Shown piece after piece: positions 21,267 through 33,100 of a stretch of 64,000 nucleotides of DNA (position 1 is its first letter; each line of letters opens with the position of its first letter). The stretch is from Temnothorax longispinosus (lineage: Eukaryota > Arthropoda > Insecta > Hymenoptera > Formicidae): NCBI RefSeq assembly GCF_030848805.1, contig NC_092361.1:17195406-17259405 (forward strand), written 5' to 3'. Position numbers and translations under genes: made by a program. The notes beneath the pieces were generated by a model. It did no database searches, had not been told where the DNA came from, and was given only the letters and a program-made list of their open reading frames with translations.

Positions 21267-24184
21267 ATGATCGACACTGTAGAAAAGGCGCTAAGTCCTA
21301 TTTTCTTAGCCGCCTCTTTTTTAGGTTTCGGAATTCTTAGATATCCTTTAAACCAGCCTAGATATCGCTTGAGTATTTTCTATATATTAACTGTGTGGAG
21401 TGTTTATGCTTATGTGTTATATTATACGATGACCTATCTGTTTTTGGAAGGAGTATATACTGAATTCATAACTTTTGGGATGACAGTAAATTTGCTTGCA
21501 GCAATAACATCCATAATTATCACCAATTGCAAGTACGAGGTATGAGTTTTATTTATCAATGTTTTAATAAAGTGTGATATATCTAAAATAAAACAAACAA
21601 CATAGAATAGCACATTCTAGAATATAAAAATAACTAATTTCAACACTTACTTATTTAATATATTTAAAAATGTGATAAAATAAATTTCTCTATTTTCGAA
21701 ATATATTTTATATATTAATTTATCTGTATTGAAGTTAAAGGTGCAATCAACTAATAAATTTTGTTTTTAATGTTGCACTTCGCATTAGATAATTTAATGT
21801 AAACTTTTAATTAAATTTGTATCGTGTATACGCTGTGCTTTACTATTAAGTGTATCATTACGTATATGCCTTATGTATATTAAACACGGTGCGGTCTCGC
21901 TTCGCGTATACTTAGCGCGAGACACTATCGTGTCTCTTGATCAGAAAAAGAGTCTCCTAGTTTTATAAATTTTCTGACTGCTGTTATCCTCAGAAATACC
22001 GGCAGTATACAAGAAAGTTAGATCTTGTGGATGATACATTGGAAGAGCTTGGTATACCCAAAGAATACTATAAAATGAGAAATTTGACAAGAAAAGCGTT
22101 GATTATGTGGTTTTTAATGATTTGCATAACATGGACTTTTGATTCTTTAGTGTGCATAGGAATGTTCCATGATACAAGGGCCATATTCATGCCTTTCATT
22201 ACGTCTTATTCTATACACGTTAACAGCATCACGGATATAACGTTTATTCTTCTTCTAAGGTTTGCAAATCTTATTTTGTTATAATCATTTTATCGCGAGT
22301 ATTATTAAAACTTTTAAGTAATTTAATTTGATAAATTCTTAATTTTTCAAAATAAATATAGAATTAAATCAAGTACAATACAAAAAATATATTAAATTAT
22401 TGTATGTTAATGTTATATTGTAATACACTTCTGTATCTATAAAATTAAAAATTTGATTTAAAAGAAGATGATAAGCGGACAATTTTTTTGTTTTAATTCT
22501 GTTATGCATAACAATTTTTTGCGCTTTTCCTAAATATTTCTTAAATTATAGACATATTGGTGATAGGTTAGATAAAATAAACAATCATATTAAGCAACTA
22601 TCAGAAACAGAAGACTGTGGACTAAGATGCAAGTGGAAAAAATTTCTTGTCGTTAAAGGCTACAACGTTCGAAATGCTAAAAATCGCAAACACATATTAT
22701 GGATCGTAATGTAAATTACAAATTTTCTAATTTATGTAAAAATATAATGAACATAAATATAACTTTTATTCTTTTTTACGACATAATAAATCTTGCGATA
22801 AATCAGCTCTAATCGCGCTAATTCATCTAAGATACCAATGCGATATATGTATTTTAGAAATAATAGATTAATAAATACAAGTATATTTTTAATAATTATT
22901 TGTTTTTTATTAAATTAATATTTTTTTAGACATCTCCATTTGGAACTTTGCCGGACAGCTCGCGATATAAATGGTTTCTTTGGAGTACAAATGACTTTGC
23001 AAATAATATCCTATTTCATTCTCTTAAACGAAGGGTCTTACTTCGAATATCACACGATATTACATCTGAAAGAAATAATAAACAATAACGTGATATTAAA
23101 AACATTTCTTTCTAGTATAATGTGGTTTTTCATATTTTTAACAAAACTTATATCACTGAATCACATTTGCGAAAGCGTTAGCGCTAAGGTAAACATATAT
23201 TAATTGGAAATAGTATATTGTACAACCATAGTGGGAAAAGTGGTCGATTCTGAATGAGTGTGAAGTTGGTCGCACGAGCGAAGCGAGTACGACCATCACA
23301 CTCATTTGGGTTCGACCACTCTTCCCACGAGTTGTTCATACTATTTTTCCTAACAAGAGCGTGAAACAGGCCGCTTTTCGCGCTTGTTTTACAATTTTAT
23401 TTCTCCATTAGTTGAGAAATGGCTCCATTTTTCAACTAGTGGCGAAATGGATCGTTTTGCTCATTCAAAACAAACGCGTGAAAAGCAGCCCATTTCACGC
23501 TCGCGTTAGAAAAAAATCATTTTTGCAAATTATAAAAAAGTTATATAACAAATGACATAATCTTTAATCTTTCTTGAAGATTAATAATTGTGAATAACAA
23601 TCAAATTGAAATAAATGTTAACATTGCAAAAAATTCTTTACAGTAATAAAACAGATTTAGAAAATTCTGCTAATGTAAAAATTCGAATTTGTTATTGAAA
23701 ACAATACAATTATAAATGTAAACATAATTAATTTTATAACATTTCAGGCGCACAAGACCAAGAGCATTATCCACAAATTAACAAATCTCATTTGCTTTGC
23801 GGAAGCTCGCGAAGAGGTGAGATGTTTCTTATATAATCATCTCTTGATTCAAAATAATTTTTATTTAAGTATATTAAAATAAAAATTGCATTATAATGTA
23901 ACGCAGATTTATCAGTTTGTTTTGCAAGTATCATTACGGCCATTGAAGTTTAGTGGTTTGGGACTATTTTATTTCGGCTACGCCTTTATTCGTAAGGTAA
24001 ATCATCTTTAATATCATTCCTAACTTTATACAGAATCTTAGCTTACTAAGTTGTAAAATTTCCAATAATAATATTTCTGTTTGATATCTCTCTTCAGTTT
24101 TTCGTCTGGACTCTCACCATCGTTATTTTTATGGCGCAAATGGATTTTGTTCCTGTATGGAACACAATTGACAGAAAAATATAG
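21267..24184 (+). CDS. gustatory receptor E (clade I)
   Basis: Exons: 21267-21539, 21994-22259, 22552-22710, 22930-23188, 23748-23816, 23907-23996, 24098-24184; 400 residues, all open. Starts MIDTVEKALSPIF. Exon 1 has ILRYPLNQPRYRL, typical of this clade. Exon 2 has LDLVDDTLEELGIPKEYYKM. Exon 3 starts HIGDRLDKI. Exon 4 has ELCRTARDINGFFGVQMTLQ and ends NHICESVSAK. Exon 6 has LRPLKFSGLGLFYFGY. The last exon reads WTLTIVIFMAQM, so the Tyr of TYxxxxxQF is replaced and a 12-residue tail follows. Intron 4 holds a GC-rich foldback insert. Next gene downstream is clade II F, as G is followed by H. Confidence 0.87.
23215..23515. mobile_element. CpG-rich foldback insert in intron 4 of E
   Basis: Two nested hairpins. 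GTGGGAAAAGTGGTCGA with AATGAGTGTGA pairs with TCACACTCATT and TCGACCACTCTTCCCAC (about 23231-23330). CTAACAAGAGCGTGAAA pairs with TTTCACGCTCGCGTTAG (about 23349-23510). CpG and GC content are clearly above the surrounding introns. Intron 4 of sister gene G lacks it. Unclassified. Confidence 0.65.
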
Positions 24185-24879
24185 CATATACTACAGCAAG
24201 TAGCTCATATATGAAATTTTGAAATTCATCACATTCTCTTTCTAACTTATTATTCAATATTTCTACTTAATATTGTAATCTAAAGCTATAAATAAATATA
24301 TTGATTTATAAAATATGCAGTGTAAATAATTACAATTAATTTAATATTTTTTATATGTCACATTAATGTTTCATATACATTTATTTATATTGTCACATCA
24401 ATTTATATTGTCTATGAATTGTATACATCTATTTCTTAAATAAGAGCTCTTTTAGCATTTATAAATTATATCTTGATTGAGGAATATTAAATAACATATT
24501 ATATAAGGATCCTTTTAATTTGAAATGTTAATGCTTGATCAACAAGACATTATGAATTGATTTCTTATAAATTTTTTTTAATTATAAATATATAGTCACT
24601 TTACATATAATACTATAATTTTAATAAAAATTTTAATACAAAGTTAGATACCTTAATTGAGCAGTGTCTGCAAGCTAAAACCAATTTAATCATTAGCATT
24701 AATAGTGTCAAGAAACAGTAGATCGGCTATGTCATTGTGTTCGTTTAGGGAAAAGTTAGGTATAATATAACGCTAATGCATTGATCTATGTATTATTCTA
24801 TCGCCTTAATAATGAGTTATATATCGGCTGGATACAGTCCAACTGTCAGTTTATGGTAGAAATGACGATTGTGATGAAC
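24185..24879. other. E-F spacer
   Basis: AT-rich, no gene. Homologous to the G-H spacer. GATCGGCTATGTCATTG at 24721-24737, about 150 bp before the F start codon, resembles motifs before A and I. Confidence 0.5.
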
Positions 24880-27800
24880 ATGGTGACTACTATAGAACAA
24901 GCTGTACATCCTCTGTTCTTGATCTTTCACATTCTCGGTCTCGGCATTCATACTCTGAAAAAACCTTATTTAAGTATTTTTTATAATGTAACATTGTGGA
25001 TCGTTTACGGTTATGTTTTTTATTATGTAATAGTAGGACTTAAAGTAGAAAAGTGGTTCTTGGCAACATTTACTCTACTCAATATTCTAATGAACTTTCT
25101 CGTCCTCATTATATCTATTATTGTGAGTTCATATCAACACAAGGTATATACGCCACATATATTCGACTTATTGTTAGATTAATTTATAAAAGACTCTCTG
25201 TTAATCTATTATAAGTGTTCTTATAGCAGAAATATAATTGTCTAAAAATTTTTACATAAATATATATTACAATAAATGTTGGATTGTAGTTTGGCATAAT
25301 ATTATCTAGGAAATGCGGATGTTTGTAAAAAAACTTGCTACTGTAGACAATACATTGGAAGAGTTAGGCACTCCTAAAATATATCGAAAGTTTTATGTGT
25401 GTATAAAATGGGTATTAATTGGATGGCTAGTGTGTAGCCAAACGGCCAATATAATTGATATGATGTGGTGGTCTTATACAGTGGAGAATCAGTGGTGCAT
25501 GATTATACCTTATATTACAAACCATTATCAACACGTCAACATGCTTGTAGATCTAGCATTTATAATTTGTCTGTGGTGTGTACATTATTTCTATTAATAT
25601 CTAAACTATTTCTATTAATATAATAATATTATATAATATTATGTCATAATTTCTTAATTAATTTATATAGGGTAGGTAGTCCAACAATGAATCATGTAAA
25701 TTTCAGAGGCTTATATCTCTCTCAATGAGTCTCAATTATTGAGTTGGAGATCTGCGTTTTTGCATACAGTTCATGAATTTAGTTGGCTACATACTGTATA
25801 AGATGACTTATAAGTCATTTTTAAAGTTTAGCCACAATTTCGATTTTTTTAAAACAATGTCAAATGGCAAATTAACTAAATAATGGACCATAAGAGCCGA
25901 CGCAAGATCTAATATGCGGGAAAATTATATTTAACAAATTTTTACAATTAGTCAATACATTAAAACACATTAAAAATATCAAACGTTTCAGGCCTAAATC
26001 GGGCCCTCTTCAGTGATAATAAGTCGAAAACGCATATATATAACGTACAAAGAATTATTATGCACGCATATAGTGGCATCGCAATGGGCTGACGCGAAAC
26101 GCAAGCGCAAATCTTGGAAGGATTTGCATTTTAAGAGCGTCAGATACGCGTTCCGAATCTCTTTGGAAGTATGACATGTTAAGGCGCGTATGTCCGACAC
26201 GCACCCGCGCAGCAATCTACAGCGAGAATCATGTTGTCTTCTATTGTAGAAGGAGACGAAAGGCAGCAAACTGTGGCCCGACAGAACTACAGAATGCCGT
26301 AAATGTTAGGAACATTAAAAAGAGATATAGAATTCGATTGACTTACTGCGTGCTACGCGAACCGTGGTCAGGCGTCTCTGAAGGCGTCCATAGACATTCC
26401 CCGTCTGGAGAGAGCGATACGTAGTCATGTCAATTATTAATTGGAGGGGGAGGGTTCAAATGCAAGTCGTACGTTGCATGACAACAAGCACAATCTAGCA
26501 ACACTACATTTATAAAATATTGCAATGGTTCATAGTGTGCAACTGGTTCATTGATGGACTACCTATCCTACACATATATTTACTGTCTTAACTATCACTT
26601 ATTTTATAAATAATATTATTATAAAAATTACACTATTTAGAGAAATTAATATTCTAAAATTATAATTTTATAATAAATATAATCCATATAATTTAAAAAC
26701 TAAAATAGTATATAATATATATAATACTTTACTATTTAGTTAGAACGAGATAAGCAACAAATGCTTTTGAAATTATCTCAAGCTCATTCTTCATAAGTTT
26801 TGGAATTATACAATTTTTTCTTTGCAGGTACATTGGCAACAGATTTGACAATTTAAATGAACACATGAGATGTTTGTTGTTGATAGAAGAACATGATGTA
26901 AAATATACATGGAAAAATGTTGTGCTGCCCACTCGTCGACATATCATATGTATTAAAAATTACAAACACGTGTTGTGGACCACAATGTAAATCAGTACAC
27001 AAATGTATTTAGATAGATCATTGATTTTGGCCTCATTTAGCATTGTGTAAAAATGATGTATTTTTGGCAGAATTTTGAGATTTACTCAGATAATATGATC
27101 CATTTAGATTAAAAAGTAATTTTTCTCAATTCACAATTTTTTAATTCTTTATAATTAACAATTTATATGTTTTTATAGGCATCTCCATTTGGAATTGTGT
27201 CAACTTGCTCGCGAATTAAATGCAATGTTTAAAATACAGATGACTATGGAAATGATAACTTATTTGGCATGTCTGACAAGACTACTTCGTTATATTTTCT
27301 TACATATAATAAGAGGAGATATTTTTTTATTGTCGCCATTGAATTGGATTGACATCAGTTTCTGGATATCCTTATATATAGCCAGACTCTTTTGCTTAAA
27401 TTATATATGTGAGAGTGTCAGCGCTAAGGTAAATCCATACATAATTTATAAAATATGTATTTACAGGATGTCATATTTAGAACATTATACATTTAATAAC
27501 TCATAAAGATTGATGAAAAAAAGGGGGTTAATAAACAATCTTAGATTTTGAGACTGATGCTCGTGTTAAGTCCAGTAGGATCCAAGTCAAATTTTTTAAA
27601 TGGAAATCCCTATTTTTTATTATATTATCGTTTTTTATTAATTAATTTGAACGAGTTTTTGTCTGAAATATTTTTTATTTGCCTAATACTTTTTTAAATA
27701 TTCAAGAAAAACTTGGTAACTGTTTCAATATTTAGCTTACAGTATCACGATAACTGTTTATCGAAGGAAAANNNNNNNNNNNNNNNNNNNNNNNNNNNNN

Positions 27801-28999
27801 NNNNNNNNNNNNNNNNNNNNNNNNNNNNNNNNNNNNNNNNNNNNNNNNNNNNNNNNNNNNNNNNNNNNNNNNNNNNNNNNNNNNNNNNNNNNNNNNNNNN
27901 NNNNNNNNNNNNNNNNNNNNNNNNNNNNNNNNNNNNNNNNNNNNNNNNNNNNNNNNNNNNNNNNNNNNNNNNNNNNNNNNNNNNNNNNNNNNNNNNNNNN
28001 NNNNNNNNNNNNNNNNNNNNNNNNNNNNNNNNNNNNNNNNNNNNNNNNNNNNNNNNNNNNNNNNNNNNNNNNNNNNNNNNNNNNNNNNNNNNNNNNNNNN
28101 NNNNNNNNNNNNNNNNNNNNNNNNNNNNNNNNNNNNNNNNNNNNNNNNNNNNNNNNNNNNNNNNNNNNNNNNNNNNNNNNNNNNNNNNNNNNNNNNNNNN
28201 NNNNNNNNNNNNNNNNNNNNNNNNNNNNNNNNNNNNNNNNNNNNNNNNNNNNNNNNNNNNNNNNNNNNNNNTTAACTTGATTTGGTCTCAAGAATATGAT
28301 GTTGCAATAGTTCCCTGTTTTAAACACTTGTGTATACAGAATTATTTTAAAAAGTTGAGGTACTATTGCAACAGCATATTCATAACATATGTATTATACA
28401 TGTATACATATATACACGTACTTATTTATTTATTGCAAATTACCTGTTTTAGTCAAATGAAATAAATACAATAATTCATCAATTAACAGATCCTCTTCGG
28501 TATGCTGACATTCGTGACGAGGTAATAACATAAGTTTCAATAATAAGAAACAACTGAAATAAATTCTTTAAATTAAATTAACAATAACTCTGTGCACAGA
28601 TTTACCAGTTTACATTACAAACAATACATCATCCATTGAAATTCACTGGACTAGGTCTCTTCTATTTTGGCAATGGCTTTTTAAGAAAAGTTCGTGTTCA
28701 TATCTATTTTATTAAATCTTATGTACTTCTTTTTCTTATGTACTAAATTATAAAATATAAGTCAATGAATTTTAATATTCTGTCTTAGATAACATTTTTA
28801 CTACTAGGTATTTTATTTTGTAATGAATATGTCAAGTCAACATTCGAAAAGCTATTGTAAAATTTTGTCTCGTACGATTTATCTTTTATCTTTTACATTA
28901 AAAGTTAATTAACACTTGTTCCAGTTTTTTTCGACAATTATGACGTACGTGATCATCATAATCCAGTCGAAAGTATCTAAGACATCTGTAATCTATTAA
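24880..28999 (+). CDS. gustatory receptor F (clade II), spans assembly gap
   Basis: Exons: 24880-25143, 25310-25575, 26828-26986, 27179-27428, 28453-28521, 28600-28689, 28925-28999; 390 residues, no lesion in the sequenced parts. The start is placed at MVTTIEQAVHPL to match H and I, but the frame is open further up with other Met codons (for example 24862), so a longer N-terminus is possible. Exon 2 has ATVDNTLEELGTPKIY. Exon 4 has LARELNAMFKIQMTMEM and NYICESVSAK. The last exon has TYVIIIIQS. Donor 2 is GTGTGT as in H. Intron 2 carries an 899-bp transposon. Intron 4 contains the 500-N gap; exons on either side join in frame, so no exon need be missing. Confidence 0.85.
25670..26568. mobile_element. 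899-bp TA-flanked inverted-repeat element in intron 2 of F
   Basis: Left GGGTAGGTAGTCCAACAATG and right CATTGATGGACTACCTATCC are inverted repeats. TA occurs at 25668-25669 and 26569-26570. The matching intron of H (37353-37689) lacks it. Open frames inside on both strands (up to about 90 residues) are not recognised. GC content in the middle is higher than in the host intron. Confidence 0.8.
27772..28271. other. assembly gap (500 N)
   Basis: Exactly 500 undetermined bases inside intron 4 of gene F. The round size suggests a placeholder of unknown true length. Confidence 0.98.
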
Positions 29000-29889
29000 G
29001 AAGAGATAATCAAATTGATATCTCGAAAAAATATAGCAAAAGATCCAACACACAACGATTGTTTCTTGCAAAATAAGAATGTATTTTTCTATTCTGTCAA
29101 TACCTTGCGAATAATATGTTAATACTATAGCAATGTTGTATTATTATTAGAATGTGCAATTTCCTCAAGTTTTATTACGTGCTAATTGCATGAATAATTT
29201 CAGATTCGTTATTTCATTACCGACAACAATATAAGAACAAAATAATGGTTTTGATTAAATAAAACAATAATGCATATAAAAATGATTGTAAATTATTTAC
29301 TTCTCAGCATTATCCATCTAAAAAATCTTACAGTAAAATCCATACTGTTAATCCAATAAATTTTCGAACTCTAATAAATTCAAATTTTACTTTAATAAAA
29401 TATAATATTCATCAAAAGGATATAATAAATAAAAAAACAACCATAACTTTTTGTATTTTCATAAATTTAAAAAGTATTTCTCTTTTCTGTATCTTCTCTT
29501 TTAATGCAACTGTATTATTAATTTATTTTACTATTACAAAAAAAATTGCTATTAAATGACTGCTATTGTTTTTATTATTATCATCATTATCTTTCATGAC
29601 TTACCAATAATATATATTTCATTTCCCCAATATTTCATTTTCACCAACATTTTTCTTGAAATAATGATAGAACTATATCCAATTAATAATTAATTTGACA
29701 TAACATTTTATCTTTAAACATCCTATAAAAAAAAATTGCATGTTTGTTTAAGTATATGTGTCGTATAGGTAGAAATATCTATGTGTATAAACTCATCAGT
29801 CCAATATTAAATTTTTTTATTGTCGGTCTGCACGTACAAATAAATTTAGTTTGGTTATTTTAGGGTTTCATATACAATAAATAAATATG

Positions 29890-29890
<1 letters not shown>

Positions 29891-29934
<44 letters not shown>
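29891..29934. repeat. (AT)n microsatellite
   Basis: Perfect AT dinucleotide run followed by ATAC units. Confidence 0.95.
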
Positions 29935-29939
<5 letters not shown>

Positions 29940-29998
29940 CATACATATAAATGTGCAAAATGCAATTCAAAAGTAAGTGCATATACCTTGTATGCTAT

Positions 29999-30020
29999 GC
30001 GAATCGATTATCTCAACTGC
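29999..30020 (+). promoter_or_regulatory. conserved upstream motif of clade I gene G
   Basis: GAATCGATTATCTCAACTGC, about 150 bp before the start codon, almost identical to the site before E. Confidence 0.4.
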
Positions 30021-30165
30021 GCTACCGTTTAATGATTTAAGGACATTTGCAATATAATTAAGTGTAGCCATTTCATCGTAGTGATAAATGTGAAATTTGC
30101 ATAATATAAACGTTGCAACTTGAAAACTGTAACAGTTAGCACATAGAATTGCAAGGGTCTCCATT

Positions 30166-33100
30166 ATGATCGACTCTATAGAAAAGGCGCTAAGTCCTAT
30201 TTCCTTAGCCGCCTCTTTTTTAGGTTTCGGAATTCTTAGATATCCTTTAAACCATCAGTCTAGATATCGCTTGAGTATTTTCTATATATTAACTGTGTGG
30301 AGTGTTTATGCTTGTGCGTTATATTATATGACAATTCTGTTTTCGCTGAAAAATATGTTTAATGGTTTACTAGTAATTTTTACGGTAACAACAAATTTGT
30401 TTGTAGCAGTAATATCCATAATTATCACCATTTGTGAACACGAGGTACGAATTTTATTTATCAATGTTTTAATAAAATGTAATATCTAAAATAAAACAAA
30501 TAACATACAATAACACAACCTAGAATATGAAAAAAATAACTGATTTCAACTAATTACTCATTTAGTTTATTTAAAAATATATAAAATAAATTTTTCTATC
30601 TTTGAGATACATTTTACATATTAATCTTTATTGAAATTAAGGTGCAATCAACTAATGAATTTTGTTTTAATGCATTATACTACATAATTTCATGTATAAT
30701 TTTAATAAAATGTATATTGTGTACACTGTGCTTTACTCCTAAGTGTATCATTGTAGACATGCTTTATATATATATTAAATCAGGAGAAAATCTTCTAGTT
30801 ATATAAATTTTATGGCTGCTGTTATTCTCAGAAATATTGGCAGCATATAAGGAAGTTAGATCTTGTGGATGATACATTGGAAGAACTCGGTATACCCAAA
30901 GAATACCGTAAAATGAGAAATTTAACAAGAAAAGCGTTAATTACTTGGTTTTTAATGATCTGCGCAACATGGACCTTGGATTCTTTAGTGTGTATAGGAA
31001 TACTCCATGATACAAGAACCATATTTATCCCTTTTGTTACGACATATACCGTATACGTAAACAGTATCACGGATATAACATTTATTCTTCTTCTAAGGTT
31101 TGCTTATTTTGTTATATTCAATTCTCACAGCAAATACAAAAAAAAAGATTAAATTATTGTATGTTAATATTCCATAAATAAGCATTTATTTGCATTATCC
31201 AACTTAGCACGTATGTACATAAATATTTAGAAGTTTGGAATACACTTCTGTATCTATGAAATTAAAAATTTTATGTAAAAGAAGATAATGAGCAGATATT
31301 TTTTTGTTTTTATTCTGTTATGTCTAAAAAAATTTAATTATGCTTTTCCTAAATATTTTTTAAATTGTAGACATATCGGTGACAGGTTAGATAAAATAAA
31401 CGACCATATTATTAATCAACTATCAGAAACAGAAGACTGTGGACTAAGATGCAAGTGGAAAAAATTTCTTGTCGTTAATGGCCACTACGTTCGAAACGCT
31501 AAGAATCGCAAACACATATTATGGACCGTAATGTAAGTTGCAAATTTTTTAATTTATGTAATATAGAAGAAGTAAATTTAACTTTTATTTTGTTTTACAA
31601 CATGTCGATAAAAATTCAGCTCTAATCGCCCTAATATGTTTAACTGACGCGATATATGTAAGGGAGACTGGGGCACCATGAGCCATGGGTCATTGACTGT
31701 TTAGGGTAATCCAGAATGTTTAGGTTGATTCAACTGGTATCATGTGACAGTTATTTCGTTGCCCATACTTTGTATCTAGGTGACAGTCATCAAAGTCCGT
31801 AGTCTCGTGACGCACGTGACATAAATGGTTTTCGTGATGCGTAAATAACTTTTGACTATTTAGAATAAATGTTTTAATATTGTTTTTGTAGTAAAATATA
31901 TACATACTAAAAATTAAGCGTAACTTTCTAGCATCTTTTTTCATTTTACTACACTACGGATAATCATATATCATTAATTTTTTTTATTACGTTTCGCCGT
32001 TTTCGGCGAATTAAGTCCATTCGAGGTACTATGGGACATCCAATGCTGCGGCACCATGGGTCACACACGCCACCAAGGTTGATGATAGATAGATAGGTTG
32101 ATGATAGGTTGACGATATATGTTATTTTTTATTGAAGAAAACATGTCAGAAATTAGTTTTTCTAAAAAAAAAAAATATTTCAGTAGTGGGTTCTGATATC
32201 TTTGTTTGTCCTGCCCAATCCTGAACAGTGCGTCATAAGAAAACGTATAAAATAAAATTTCTTTTCAATTTTTGTAACTTTTTCGTTATTTCTTGAATAA
32301 ATAAACCTAGTTTTTGTATGTGACTCATAGTGCTCCAGTGAGAAACCCATGGGTCCCGTGTCTGTGAAGTTGGCATATCATTTTCCAGCAGATCAAAAAT
32401 AAAAGGCAGTTCTTGTCGCATGCAGTCGAGTTCTATAGTTCCTGATACTTTTTAGTAATAGTTCTGGTGATTTTACCCAAAAAACAGTCGATCGAAAAAA
32501 TGATCTGCTAACTTCCCGTAGCAGATCATTTTCTAGCAAATCAAAAATAAAAAAGAGTTCTTGTCGCATGCAGTCGAGTTCTATAGTTCCTGATACTTTT
32601 TAATAATAGTTCTGTTGATTTTGCCAAAAAAAGTCCATTGAAAAAATTATCTGCTAATTTTCCAAAATCTCGGAGTTCCGGTTTATTTAAAATATTTTTC
32701 GAATAGTTCTGAGCATACTGAAGCATTTTCTAAAAAGTTCTCGACATTAGCAATGTTGTACGATTGTTTAAAAAATTAATACCGCCCAAAAACCGAGTAC
32801 TTAGAAAGAATAGGGTGATATGCTGTACGAAATGTCGCAGTTCCGGTTTATCTAAAATATTTCTCGAATAGTTCGGAACATACTAAAGCATTTTCCAAAG
32901 AGTTCCCGACCCTGGCAATGTCGTATGATTGTTTAAAAAATTAATACCGCTCGAAAACCGAGTATTTAGAGAGAATAGGGTGATATGCTGTACGAAATGT
33001 CGCAGTTCCGGTTTATCTAAAATATTTTTCGAATAGTTCTGAACATACTAAAGCATTTTCCAAAGAGTTCCCGACCCTGGCAATGTCGTATGATCGTTTA

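Larger units (their letters stand above)
29000..30165. other. F-G spacer
   Basis: 29030-29560 is homologous to the flank after H (39080-39590), part of a duplicated block. No gene seen. An (AT)n run lies at 29891-29934. Confidence 0.5.

Noticed and set aside
26176..26424. Arg-rich 82-codon frame
   Set aside because: Within the F intron-2 transposon. No domain recognised; kept only as a search suggestion.
27713..28465. Long open frames across the N run
   Set aside because: Created by undetermined bases with no stops; no coding evidence.
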